From the NCBI GenBank assembly GCA_902728285.1, contig CACVBU010001307.1, positions 1 to 64,000 of the forward strand: 64,000 nt of DNA, given 5' to 3'. The notes beneath the pieces were generated by a model, which was not told where the DNA came from, did not search any database, and saw nothing but the letters and a program-made list of their open reading frames with translations. Below are positions 1 to 10,595 of this stretch, piece by piece (the first letter of the stretch is position 1; each line of letters opens with the position of its first letter). This DNA is from Clytia hemisphaerica (taxonomy: Eukaryota > Cnidaria > Hydrozoa > Leptothecata > Clytiidae). Position numbers and translations under genes: made by a program.

Positions 1-66
1 CTTGGTGATGATTCAAACCCGATGAAGAAGAAAGCGAATCATGAGGATGACCCGAAACTGCTGTAA
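1..66 (+). CDS. 3' end of a gene entering from the left (partial)
   Basis: Reading frame 1 is open from the first base to a TAA at 64-66 and gives 21 codons that end in the acidic/basic tail KKKANHEDDPKLL. Base composition is balanced here and turns sharply T-rich right after the stop, as expected at the change from a last coding exon to a 3' UTR. I do not recognise the protein. The fragment is too short to name, and a chance open frame of this length cannot be excluded. Confidence 0.4.
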   Translation, partial: LGDDSNPMKKKANHEDDPKLL

Positions 67-455
67 TCAGACATGTTTTCAATTTTTTTATTTATTTTTT
101 TTTACCTGGATTAGAACAGATTAGAAACAATCATGTAAAAAGATGAATGCTGATTGATGGAGCTAACCATATGATAATCTGATGTAATGTACATGCATGA
201 AACACTGGCCGTATAGGGACCATTTTAATACTCTTCTGTGCTTAATTGTAGGGGGATTAACTTTACAATTTTTAGGAAAAATCAATAGCAATAGCATTTT
301 ATAATCCCCCCCCCCATTTCATTTTATGAAATACGATGAAATATTCTTTAAAAAGTGCCAAAACTTTCATTTTCCAAGGGGTTTTTGGGGAAAAATCACC
401 CCTAGATCAATTACTTGACCCCCCCCCCACATTTTATGGATTTTCTCCCAGAGTA
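67..455. other. probable 3' UTR / intergenic spacer
   Basis: T-rich sequence follows the TAA at 64-66, then homopolymer runs of C and G near 307-315, 419-428 and 457-462. No open frame with coding character was seen. The first part is likely the 3' UTR of the upstream gene. Confidence 0.3.
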
Positions 456-1412
456 CCGGGGGGTCAACACCGTACAGACCCATAGCGGGTGGCGGTGTCT
501 TTTTTTTCCTTTAAAGTGAAAAGTCAAGTTGGTATTGATGGGGGTGGGTCCCCCTTTTTTAGAAAAAAGAGTTATCCTCATTGGATTGATACCAAAATGG
601 GGTGGGTACCCTTTTTTTAAATAAATGATTCAAATTGGTATCCATCAAAATGACAGCAAAACTTTCCTAATTTTTGCCCCTAGCTAGAAAATACCCCGGG
701 GTACATATCATCTAAACAGGTTTCAATGGGATTGTTTTAGCTTATAGAATGACCTGTAAATGAGTAATAGTATAAATACTTGAAGTTGTTTATTTTGGGA
801 CTTTTTCGATTTTTCAAGTTTTATTTGATCAAGCCCGGCAAAAACATTTTTTCTGTATAGCATTTGGTAATGAGTGATCTATTCTGTTCTAAAATATGTA
901 CTAATAAAGCCCCTAGTTTTTGCACACAGTTATATTCAGATAATATTATCAGATGGATTTGCTAGCTTCATTGGGTTTTTTTATATTGTCAGTTTTCATC
1001 ATTTCTATTTTGCATATGACATTTTTTGTGTGTTGAAGAAAAGTTTTAAAAATAGTTTTTAAAGTTTTTCTCTTACCCGGGGGTGTGGGAGGGGGTGGGG
1101 CCCCTTTAAAAGCTGAAACGCAAAGTTTCAGATTGGTATGTACAAATTAGGGGGTGGGTCCCCATGATATTTTGTAAATTCAAAAAGTCCATGTTGGTAT
1201 CGATACCAAAAAGGGGGTGGGGCCCCCCTTTTCTGAAAATTAGGTTCAACTGGTATCGATACCAATACGGGGTGTCCCCCCATTTTGAAAATTAGATTTT
1301 CAAGGTGGATCGATACCAATTTTGGGGTGGTGGGGTAACTTAGCTCAAAAGGTCAAAAGTCAGGTTTTTTTTGGGCTATGGTTGGTATTATAAATGTTGA
1401 CCCCCCCCTGGG
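456..1412. mobile_element. TIR element with TA target duplication
   Basis: The left end begins CCGGGGGGTCAACA and the right end is the imperfect reverse complement TGTTGACCCCCCCCTGGG. Both ends are flanked by TA (454-455 and 1413-1414), the target duplication of Tc1/mariner-type transposons. No transposase frame is present, so this is a non-autonomous element. Its interior holds the GGTATCGATACC repeats described separately. Confidence 0.5.
1118..1330. repeat. degenerate tandem repeat with GGTATCGATACC cores
   Basis: Units of roughly 55-65 bp combine a GGTATCGATACC palindrome (1196-1207, 1252-1263, a partial copy near 1312) with a G-run/C-run block such as GGGGGTGGGGCCCCCC. A related block sits at 530-640. 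They are internal to the surrounding TIR element. Confidence 0.5.
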
Positions 1413-1570
1413 TACCAAGCTTTTAAAATGTTCATTAAACAATTTTACTCTGCCTTAAGCAAGAAAAAGTAATTTTGAAGTTTTTCTTTTTTTGATAGCT
1501 CGACATAGAGTTGTGACTCTCTGAAGTGAATAGGCCTCATGGGCGAGAGCAAGCCCATGAGGCCAATGTA

Positions 1571-1606
1571 TAAGCCAATCGAACACAATTGTGTTCGATT
1601 GGCTTA
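1571..1606. repeat. 36-bp perfect palindrome
   Basis: The 18-base half TAAGCCAATCGAACACAA is followed directly by its exact reverse complement with no spacer. The homology continues imperfectly on both sides (CCAATGTA versus ATGCATTGG). It lies at the distal end of the tRNA-derived repeat at 1607-1842. Confidence 0.8.
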
Positions 1607-1842
1607 ATGCATTGGTCGTGGCTTCTTCACAAAGACGAAAGACAAATCTGGACTTATTTCGTACTTTCCAGTCTCTTGTTCGTAGTTTTTCTGACTTTCT
1701 GGTTCTTTGTGAGTTATTTTCTATGTTTTCTAACTTACTGAATGACTTACCGACAGATCGCCACCGGTGGGATTCGAACCCACTAAATGCAAAGTTCTGA
1801 TGTTTTGAAACCCATTGCCTTATCCACTGCGCCACGGATTCA
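1607..1842 (-). mobile_element. tRNA-derived SINE
   Basis: On the minus strand a tRNA-like head (1842 down to about 1758) shows an A box TGGCGCAGTGGA and a B box GGTTCGAATCC at normal spacing, the internal RNA polymerase III promoter of tRNA genes. It lacks a good cloverleaf at the anticodon arm and is followed by a non-tRNA body, so a SINE is more likely than a working tRNA gene. A degraded relative lies near 46750-46860. Confidence 0.65.
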
Positions 1843-2040
1843 TGCCAGGATAGCGCTTCTGACGGCTATTTGTATTGTACAAACTGCAGACCAGACTGTA
1901 TTAAGAGAAAATCACAAAAGAGTGCTTGTTTCGAGCTCCAACCCTAACCCCTAACTGATAATAACCCAATTCCTAGCCAATCTGATACGTAACCACACCC
2001 AAACCACACCCATACCCAACCCTACCAAGTCGCCTGCAGG

Positions 2041-2130
2041 TCCTGACACTATTCCCGCATACCGGATCCGAAAAATAGATACATGTCTTTCGTCTTTATG
2101 AAGAAGCCTTCACCTTATGCATTCGACTGG
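2041..2130. repeat. fragment related to the SINE body
   Basis: This stretch shares the phrase CTTTCGTCTTTATGAAGAAG with the body of the neighbouring SINE, where it reads CTTTCGTCTTTGTGAAGAAG on the minus strand. It is a short broken copy with no promoter boxes. Confidence 0.4.
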
Positions 2131-2407
2131 TTCGACTAATTGATTCTGTTGATTAAACGTTGATTCTCGTTCAACATTTGAAGAATTAAAAACGAGATGA
2201 TATGAATCATTTTAGCCTGGATTCTAGAAAATGCAGATTATGCAGGCCCACATGTTTACTGCAGGTTGTGTGTCAAAGCCCGTTCGTTGCGTTGATTTAT
2301 CTATCATATCGATACTTAACCTCCCTAATAAGAGGCGCTCGAAATTGAAAGGAATTGAGGTAAATTGGAATCTAATTTCATCGACCACCCGTCAAACGCA
2401 GTCAAAC

Positions 2408-2560
2408 GTAATCGCATATCAATCGAACGTAATTGAATATCAATCGAACGTAATCGAATATCAATCGAACGTAATCGAATATCAATCGAACGTAATCGAA
2501 TATCAACCGAACGTAATCGAAGATCAATCAGAAGTAAATCGAATATCAATCGAACAGTTA
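2408..2560. repeat. 21-bp tandem repeat, about six copies
   Basis: The unit AATATCAATCGAACGTAATC plus one G repeats about six times with few changes, ending in degraded copies. Because the period is a multiple of three it stays open in both directions and would read YQSNVIE on the plus strand, but this is a product of periodicity and not evidence of a gene. Related ATCGAA-rich sequence recurs at 5990-6055 and, inverted, at 6971-7045. Confidence 0.85.
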
Positions 2561-2885
2561 GCCACAATAGCCAAAATGCGTATCAAAGATTAATGCTGCG
2601 AAAGCGCTATATCGTTTACTTGACTCTCAAGCAAAAAAATGCACCGCAAAACTTCTAAAGGGATTCATGAAAAAAATAACCCGGCACTTTTTAATGAAAT
2701 TAACATTTTCAAAAACTTTGAGAAATTGCCTAAAATTTGAGCCATAGATGAAAGAATTTGAGCCAAGCCAACCTTGAAAACTAATTTGAAGATCAACTTT
2801 ACTTCCCAAGAACAAGATCTACGGGGTAGGCGGAACCCACCTAGATCCGCGCATTGCCGGATAGGCTATCTCCTAGCCTGGATAT

Positions 2886-2948
2886 CCAGACCGTAAACTA
2901 TTTCACCGTCTAGTTTTTTTAATATTTTGTCTCTGGTTTACGGTCTGG
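2886..2948. repeat. short hairpin / miniature inverted repeat
   Basis: CCAGACCGTAAAC at the left pairs with GTTTACGGTCTGG at the right across a T-rich loop. It is a small foldback with no clear target duplication. Confidence 0.5.
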
Positions 2949-3018
2949 TCCAAGTAACTCGTCTGCAGGGATATCTATCCCTGCATATGCAAGTGTCTCT
3001 AATTGGTCAGTACGCGCC

Positions 3019-4626
3019 CAGGGGCCGTTGACAAACGACTTTCCTTTTTTTTAACGGCCTGAGGCCGTTAAGGTTCAGACCCCCTCCCCCCCCTACGTCT
3101 TAGCGGCCAAAAAAACTCTTCAAAAGTAAATACTTTCACTGGTCCATGGCCGCCATGTTCTTTCAATTCGTAATCCTCAAAGTCAAAGTTCTTTTTTTCG
3201 CACGGAATAAACATGTGGTTTTGAGCCGTGACCTTTCAATTTTGAAACTCCAAGCCCCGCAGCAAGTCAGGGCGGGATAGGTGGAGCAAGGAGTCAACTG
3301 AGGCGGAGGGAAAAATTGCCGACTTTCGTCACGTGACCAGTCATTTTTCTTGTCAAAGCATTAACCTTTAGAAGCCAGAACACGTATATATACGGTTCGC
3401 GTATAGCCAGAACACGTATATATACGTTTTTGAACAATATACAATGTAACCCTGTTTCACTGGCACTGGGGAGCCGTAAGCCGTAAAAATTGAGTATCCC
3501 CTGCATCGAAGAGAAGGGAGACTTTCAGAAAATATATACTTTGCCGAAAAAATATCGCGTTTGGTAAGACTTTTCAAAATGTAAACAAAGCTAATATTCC
3601 ATTACTCAAAACCACATAAACATATTGAATAATTTGGTTGCAGAGGAAGGTAGCTGTGAACTTAAGTGTTTATTTTCTTTTTATTATGGTGTTTTATTAT
3701 TGGATATTCACACAGATGATGTTCAGAAGGATTTGGATAACAATAATAGACAGAATTAGGTATTATTCAGTATCTTTCCTCACATAAGGGGGTCTTGTAC
3801 TTTCCCTAAAAGATAGCTGTTTTTGAATGTTTTTATGGTAGATTTTGAGCTTCTTTCACTATAATGTTGCTTTAGAATAGTTTGAGTAGATGCTGCAAAA
3901 CATTTTAGAGAGTTCAAGAGGGAATTTAAGGACTCTACAGTGCCATTTTGCAATGACGTGAATGTTGTCGGCCGCACAAAGCTAATTCTAGGGGAAACTA
4001 TGATATGCCGAAACATAAATTCTGAGATAAATAAGTATTTTTGTGCCTTATAATTACTCATGCTCATCACTAAAGACCTAAGGTATGAGAAAATCAAGTC
4101 TATTTTAGTACTTGGGAGACTTCCCCCACTTTTTTCAATATTTTTTTTAAATCCACCGAAAAAAGTGACGTTAATTTTTTTTCACTATTTTTGGTACCTA
4201 GATATCAACTTCTAAATTATTAAATGATTTTTTAAATTCTTTTAAACTGCAATAATATGAAAGTACAATCACTAGGCTTTCCAGAATGGGGTCACTTGCT
4301 CCATAAGCTTTTGTCAATCAAAAGTTATTCGCTTTCGTAAACCCTAGTTGATTTTGCAAAAAAGAGGGCGGCGTGGGGTACTGAACCGATAGAATCAAGC
4401 GGCTTCTAAAGGTTAATTGGTGATCGGGAATAAGGTGAATGTCATGTGGTTGCTTTGGTCTTAGCCTTTCTTCACATGTTTCTACTTTTTGGACTGATGA
4501 AAATTGTAAGTGAGACTAATTCCCTTTTTTTTAAACTTTTTTAACGGCATTGCAGTGACCCCCTCCCACCCCTTACGGCCAGAAGCCGTTAAAAAAAAGG
4601 AAAATCGTTTGTCGACGGCCCCCCAG
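3019..4626. mobile_element. 1.6-kb TIR element, possibly hAT-like
   Basis: The left end CAGGGGCCGTTGACAAACGA is matched by the reverse complement of the right end (CTGGGGGGCCGTCGACAAAC). Homology continues about 50 bp inward through a T-run and AACGGC/GCCGTT palindromes. A CAGGG start suggests a hAT-like family, but I see no clean 8-bp duplication. No transposase is encoded. A TTAA-flanked element is nested inside. Confidence 0.55.
3365..4412. mobile_element. TTAA-flanked TIR element (piggyBac-type), nested
   Basis: The ends CCTTTAGAAGCC and GGCTTCTAAAGG are exact reverse complements and each is flanked by TTAA (3361-3364 and 4413-4416), the target duplication of piggyBac transposons. The 1048-bp interior has ACGTATATATACG motifs near the left end. 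An open frame at 3780-4097 on the minus strand resembles no transposase I know. Nested in the element at 3019-4626. Confidence 0.7.
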
Positions 4627-5745
4627 TCAGTGAGGCTGGAACTTCTACTTTTGATGATTACAATTTTACCAGCTTTTTAGCGATTTTTGCCTCGCTAACC
4701 CAAATCTCGCAACCTCTTTACCTAAAGGAAGATCGAAATTAGAGTTTTTCAGCGTTCCGAAAAAAACGCAAAGCAAAAATTTTTTCATCTTCACAGGATC
4801 GATTCTCAACAACAAAATACATCTTTTGGTCTTTGGGTTTGTTTCTGACGTTTTTCCTTCAAAGAATATCGATCACTTTCCTTTTCCCCTTGAGCGCGCG
4901 AGAAAAAAATGATTAGCTCGCATTCTTGCGCGGGCGAATAAAGATGAGGTGGCAACATCTTGCACTGAGGGTGCTACTTAGTTTCCGCCCTTTTTTGCGC
5001 CAACAATAGAATGATCCAAATACGGGGGTTTCCCAAATGATAAACAATGTCGTTTTGTAAGTGTTTATTTTCTAAGAGATACAAATTGTATATAGAATAT
5101 TATTAACTTATTTACTTAAGTATTTTTGATCCCAAATTTAAATATTTGGTTAAATAAAAAACAAATGATAGCAGTTCCGTTTTTCCTCAAACCCCCGGGA
5201 AAAGTATTTTTGCCGACTTAGCTATTTTACAAATCTCGGAAAAGAACTCCCATAGGAATTCCGATACATAACCCGATTGGTTCATTTCGGAACGGCTTCA
5301 AGAAAGTCATAATGGCAGATGATTTTAAAAGTTTCTGAGGAAATGTGTGGAATTTATCGATGTTGATGGCTTGTTGATTCTTTAAAGAAAAAAGATAACA
5401 GGTATAGCTTTTTCTAATCCTGGAATATCGAGGTTCCAGCTACACTGCCAGTCACTGAGCAGAATTTTCGCGGGGTTTGTGATATTTTTCGATGCGCGCG
5501 CATAATTTATGGAAAAAGCTGACCTTGCAAAAAAAGATAAACAAATGAAAATGAAAACGCAGGTTCATTTCTAAACAAAATGGCCGCTGGAAAAGAGCCT
5601 TTATAAATGTGGCTGATGTTTTGATGTAGCTTAAAGTAGTTTTGAAAGATTTTTGAGTTTGTAAAAGAGGTTTTATATTAAGTTAATTATGTGTGTCTGC
5701 CTGGGTTTACAAAGTTTTGATAGTCTGTAAACAAGGGTTCACTCA

Positions 5746-5945
5746 CAGTCTGGGAAATCCTCTCAATTGCACGCTTATGTTCCGAGGCCGTAAGCGCGCA
5801 ATTGCACGGTTATCAAAATGGCAGAATTTTTAAGCGTGTAATTACACGCTTATCGAAATTGTTCTGAAACGGGCGGTAAGCGTTAAGCAAGATTGACGGG
5901 TGACGGCTGGACGCTTTTGCGCTAAGCGTGCAATTGCACGCTTTA
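5746..5945. repeat. dispersed repeat with GTGCAATTGCACGC palindromes
   Basis: It begins CAGTCTGGGAAATCCTC and then carries repeated motifs of the type AAGCGTGCAATTGCACGCTT. The same start and motif occur at 44203-44349 and, inverted, at 47444-47548, so this is a repeat family in this genome. It forms the loop of the foldback here. Confidence 0.65.
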
Positions 5946-6055
5946 AAATTTCCTATATTTCTGAAAGCTAGATTTCCTTGACTAACTGTTGAACGTAAAT
6001 CGAATATCAATCGAATCAATCGAATTTTACCCAGAATCTTACGTTCGATTGATAT

Positions 6056-6970
6056 TAGCCTGGGAATCCAAGCTCATAATTTTAGAAAAAACAAAAAATA
6101 ACTCACCTCACAAAGTTCTAAAATTATAGAGCTTGGTGCAGGTAGATTAGTCTCACACAGAATGTTATAAACAGCCTGTGTGTGAACCCTTGTTGACAGA
6201 GTTTCTGAACTTTGGAAACCCAGGCAAACACACATAATCAACAGGACCCTGCCGACGCACCGGACTGTCCGGTGTATTTGTCCGGTGGAAAAAAGTATCC
6301 TTTCGCTACACCGGATGCAATAAGTCCGATGTCAGTCCGGTGTTGCATACAGGGAATTTTGGACGCCGGACATTTATGAAACAAAAAATTAAGAAACACC
6401 GGACGCACCGGACTGGTCATGTCCGGTGTTTTGATTGTCCGGTGGGAAAAAATATCCTTCTCCGACACCGGACATCCGACTTCCTTAAGTCCGGTGTAGA
6501 AATTGTCCGGTGGTAAAAAAAATTCTAATTTTACACCGGACTTTCGCGTGTCCGGTGTTCGTTGAGTCCGGTGCGTCGGCAGGGTCCTTAATCAACTTAC
6601 CATAAAACTCCTCCACAATTTATAAAGACTTTTAAAGCTACTAAAAACCAGATAAAAACATCAGCCACATGTATTTAGACTTCCAGCCAACAGCCATTTT
6701 GTCTATGTTTTCATTTTCATTTGTTTTCCTTTTTTCTGCAGAGTCAGCTTTTTCCATAAATTATGCGCGCGCATCGAAATAATCAAAATGCGCGCGAAAG
6801 TACTGCTAAGTAATACGCCGAAAGCTGGCCAATCAGGCCGAACTTGCATTGCAGGGAAAAATCTCCCGCCCTGCAGGCGAGTTACCTGCGCTGCGCCAAG
6901 CGTTAAACCAGCAGCAAAAATATCATAAACAAGACTGTGAAAAAAGTTTAACGCTTGGATTCCCAGGCTA
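6056..6970. mobile_element. MULE-like TIR element with 9-bp target duplication
   Basis: The ends TAGCCTGGGAATCCAAGC and GCTTGGATTCCCAGGCTA are exact reverse complements. They are flanked on both sides by GATTGATAT (6047-6055 and 6971-6979), a 9-bp duplication as in Mutator-like elements. Because the surrounding DNA is itself ATCGAA/GATT-rich, the duplication could partly be pre-existing repeat. The body overlaps the right arm of the 5465-6785 foldback. Confidence 0.55.
6243..6588. mobile_element. 346-bp MITE with 8-bp target duplication
   Basis: The TIRs AGGACCCTGCCGACGCACCG and CGGTGCGTCGGCAGGGTCCT are perfect. They are flanked by identical TAATCAAC (6235-6242 and 6589-6596). Eight-base duplications are made by hAT-, P- and Merlin-type transposases. 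The interior is built from repeated TCCGGTGT/ACACCGGA units. It interrupts the right arm of the surrounding foldback, which fixes it as the younger insertion. Confidence 0.9.
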
Positions 6971-7049
6971 GATTGATATTAGATTGCGTTTGATTGCGTT
7001 CGATTGATTCGATTGGAATTTTCGTTCGATTCCATTTGATTGACATCGT

Positions 7050-8588
7050 CTGGTTGTAGACTCTTTTAGCCCTCTTCCTTCGGGCTTCTATTTTCTTTCA
7101 TCCCTAAAGGAAGAGTCCATTGATGTACATTTGAATAACTAACATGTCAAAGTCTTTAATAGACAGATACTACCTATTGATCTACCAGTTACCAGTTAGA
7201 TGAAATTTCAAAACAAAAAAACAAAAAAAGTCTTGCGTGTGCAGTGTGCACGTGAATTTTTTTATTTTAACGCCACTTTGCCTACCATTATTGATTTCCG
7301 GACAAGCAAATCAAGAAAATATTGCGGAAATATTGCGGAATTACCGCTTTAATGTTGCCGTTAGAGGTGTTCCTGTTCCCTCCCTCTCATATTTTTTTAT
7401 GTTGCATCTTATAAATCTTGGAGAAATTCTCTCAAAGTCAAAGTGTCTCAACTAGCCGTATTGTATAAGGGTTGCGAAGCGATCCAGACTCCACCTCAAT
7501 TCGCATCGCAAGTTGCTAGCAAAATAATAGACACTCTGATAAAACCCCAAAAGAAGAGACAGGGTCTTAAGCCTTATAATACCCCAAACACACCACACAA
7601 ACCTCGGCGGCACAACTCCCGCCACCCCCCGCGCCCCCGCGCAACGATCTTTCTTTCATTCTAGTTCTTCTAATGTAAATGGTGCCTTAAAAATCGAACG
7701 ATCGAACGATATTCGTCGAACGTTCGAAAATTTTGATTCGAATCGTCTCCGTCTGTTCGAAATCATCAAAAGTAAACAAAAGCAAAAATCTGTAAAGATG
7801 GCTTGTTGTTGGATCTTGGTCAGTTTTGATTTGTTTTCTTGACAAATTCGACAAATTTGATTACCTCCGTTTATCATTGAATATCCACTTGGTTTTGCAA
7901 AGTAAGTTTAGTTCACTTTTAAAAGAGCACTTTTCCCGCCCGCGCGACCAGCAAAAACTTCTCATTTATTGATCTTATTTGATACTTGATGGTTACTTTT
8001 AAAAGTCAAGGAATGATGAAGATCCTTTCCGTCATCTTTCAAACAAATTTTTCCATTTAACAGCAAAATAAACATTTAAAACCGAAGAACCACTGTTTAG
8101 ATGCGTGCCGCCCGCGCGGCAATTTGATCAACTTCAGATTTTAAGTCCGTGTTTCGGCTTCCGGTAATTTTTTTGCTGTTCACTGCTAGGGTACACCATT
8201 TTAAAACGGCATTTTTCGCAGTCCTAGCTACGAAACCGAGAAAATTTTCGTGGCTTCAAGCCAAACCATTCAAGGTCATTTTGATAAAATCATCGGTTTG
8301 AAGATGTGATTTATATAGCAAATTTTATAGCAAATTTTCGCTTGGGATAGAAGTTAAAGGTATGTGCACAATATAGCAAAACTGCTTCGCTCATAAATTC
8401 GCTTCGCAAAAATGTAAGAAAATTTCTCTCTCAAGTCAAAGGATATCGATTTCCGATTTTGGCTCAGAAACTATCAACTCGCAAATACCCAGTATACCGG
8501 GACACAGTGACTTTAGTTCGCTTTTTTATTCTGATAGTGCTCACTGGGCAAAAGAAGAGATTTCCAATCCTGGAAATATATTGATAAA
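7050..8588. other. intergenic DNA, no gene recognised
   Basis: Short open frames occur (for example 7443-7664) but have no recognisable domains and low-complexity ends. A TTCGAA/ATCGAACG-rich patch is present near 7685-7745. No element borders could be fixed. Confidence 0.3.
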
Positions 8589-8820
8589 ATGATATTCCAT
8601 ATGCTTGTAAATATTGAAATATGACTTTTCTATACTTCCAAAGTTTAGGATTATTATAGATGACTGAAACATCATATTTTCATTTGAAAATATTTCCAAC
8701 TTTTGGAAGTATATTTCAATGAATTTCAAATTTGGAAATATCATGAAACATGATATTTCTTAAACTTTGGAAGTATAGAAAAGTCATATATTTACTAAAA
8801 TGTATATGGAAATATCATAT
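8589..8820. repeat. hairpin repeat (MITE-like)
   Basis: Sixty-base arms face each other: ATGACTTTTCTATACTTCCA at the left is mirrored exactly by TGGAAGTATAGAAAAGTCAT at the right, and outer parts pair imperfectly (GATATTCCATATG versus ATATGGAAATATC). The loop is AT-rich. No target duplication was recognised. Confidence 0.75.
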
Positions 8821-8829
8821 TATCATTCA

Positions 8830-10300
8830 TTAAATTCGATTTATTATATTAAAATAAGTTATGCTCAATTGAATAAAAAAGTAACTTTCAGAAGGTGCTC
8901 GAAAACGTTAAAAATCGACCGATATTTTACATTATATAGACTTTTGACCTGATTTGCAATACCTGACCGTTCCATTCTTGGCTTTAAGGAGATGTTCCTT
9001 GGAAATAAATACGGTATAATTTTGCCTAATATAATGACATTGCAAAAAGGAACGACATTGAATGGTACTTAACTTCCAAAATAGTTGCGAAATACTCTAG
9101 TTTTGCAAAATTTTCTCTGTAAAAGCACCCTACAAAATTTTGCTTGGCTCAATTTATTAATTTTACATGCGATTTTACTGTGATCATTTAACCTGTGGAT
9201 ACAGACAGTCAAATTTGACCTTTTTTAGCTGATTTAGGGTGGTCTTATCAAAGTATTTTCAGCGTAACCTATAAAGTTAAATCTTGATTTTGCTATTTTC
9301 AATCTCGTTGAAAATTAGCAAAAAGTACACAAAAAGTAAATTGTAAAGTGGTTATAAATTATTGTATTTAATAAATGTATTTCTTTATAAAACAAATTTC
9401 TGATAAGTTTCGTATGTCCCTATTAAAGAGAACAGACGCGTGTATAAGCGTAACATTCTGCACGAACTAGCCTTCCCTACTGACTATCTATTATCGCGCA
9501 TAAAAACCCACTGAGCGCTTTCTTTATAGTTTCAAAAAACAAACAACCTCATGAAAATTGAGCTATGTACAAAGGAAAAAAAAGGTGTGTAGATAATTAT
9601 TTTTTCATAAAGTAAGTGGGTTTGGTTTTGAAAATCATCTAGGTATTTTGGAATTAAAATCTTTTATATTAACACATTCTAGATCTACCATAAGTGTACC
9701 TCTTTAAAACCCTTTTTCATGACATTCATTTATATTTTACAAGAAAAATAAAAACTCAAATTCAATTTGAAAAAGTTTCACTCATTATGACGGCACAGAC
9801 TGTGAATTCAGAGTATTGAGCTTTCAGAAATTTCGTACACAGGCAGAAGATTGATTTCGATTTTGTAGCAAAAAAAAAACTGTTAAAAATAACAATAATA
9901 ACAAAAAAACATTTATTTACTGTTGCTATTATCATTAAATTATTAAATTGAATCATTAAAAATTCTTCAAAAAATATTCTTCTAAATCGAGTATAGATAG
10001 GATGACTAATCAGGTCCTGAGAGGATGATTTGGCCTCAAACTTTCATTATTCTTACATAGAAACACGTGTATTCATTTAGTCAACCTTTGCTTTCTTTTT
10101 GATTTCTTTACAATGTAGCTTCATTATTTGATCATTTCTGTTTCACAATATAAAAAACATCTTTCTGACTGACTTTGAAAAAAAAAAATGAAAAAAAAAA
10201 TTGATTTTTAAAAATTCACTAACGAAGTTTGTAATAAAAGCCATGTCTTTTTAAAATGTTAAAAAATATTTTATATCCCTATTATTTTCTATTCCAACCC
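8830..10300. other. AT-rich intergenic DNA
   Basis: I see homopolymer A and T runs and no coding-like frame, clear TIR pair or tRNA promoter box. It probably includes sequence beyond the 3' end of the myosin gene. Confidence 0.3.
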
Positions 10301-10304
10301 CGTA

Positions 10305-10485
10305 GATGAGCCCGATGAAACCCTGGAAAAAAGTCAAAAGACAAAAAATTTGAAATATTTCTTTAAAAAAGTCAGCTAGTGCCTCAATGGACGTAACAAA
10401 GCTTTATTTTTTGGATGACTCGACTCGAATTCAACAAGGACCGAAAAAGAAGAGAAAGGGTAAACTAGAAGAATTTCTAAAATAA
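10305..10485 (+). pseudogene. coding-like basic C-terminal tail with frameshift (unidentified)
   Basis: Directly after an acceptor-like TTCCAACCCCGTAG, one frame reads DEPDETLEKSQKTKNLKYFF and then stops after a run of six A. The next frame takes over through the same A-run and continues SASASMDVTKLYFLDD, then QQGPKKKRKGKLEEFLK, ending at TAA (10483-10485). Composition is protein-like and includes a classical nuclear-localisation type cluster PKKKRK. A one-base indel in the A-run would join the two halves. It lies antisense to the 3' end of the myosin IX gene. It could be a relic exon, a small gene or chance; I cannot assign a family. Confidence 0.3.
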
Positions 10486-10595
10486 TTTAAATTATCTTTT
10501 TAAAAAAAGAACACATTGTTTGAAAAAATATAAGAAAGACAGACAAATGAGTAGAAGATCCTTTAGAAAAATTAAAGTTACGTTTTAGCAGGAGA

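Larger units (their letters stand above)
5465..6785. repeat. foldback with arms of about 290 bp
   Basis: The left arm (about 5465-5752) reads as a diverged reverse complement of 6168-6785. Shared landmarks are GCGCGCATAATTTATGG, GAAAATGAAAAC, ATGGC, GTGGCTGATG, GCCTGGGTTT and AACAAGGGTTCAC, in mirrored order. The right arm is interrupted by the 346-bp element at 6243-6588. No coding sequence. Confidence 0.75.

Noticed and set aside
2408-2560. CRISPR-like direct repeat array
   Set aside because: Units are directly adjacent without unique spacers, and the genome is an animal nuclear genome; ordinary tandem repeat.
2231-2593. 120-codon open frame reading YQSNVIE repeats
   Set aside because: The 21-bp period keeps both strands open; no start context, domain or splice support. 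It is a tandem repeat.
7443-7664. 73-codon plus-strand frame with Pro/Arg-rich end
   Set aside because: No homology recognised, no splice or promoter context, low-complexity end; not supported as a gene.
10282-10322. Last exon of myosin IX encoding GFHRAHLRGWNRK
   Set aside because: The splice sites are acceptable, but reading through to the TAA at 10596 is simpler and keeps a total of 5775 nt in frame; kept only as an alternative.
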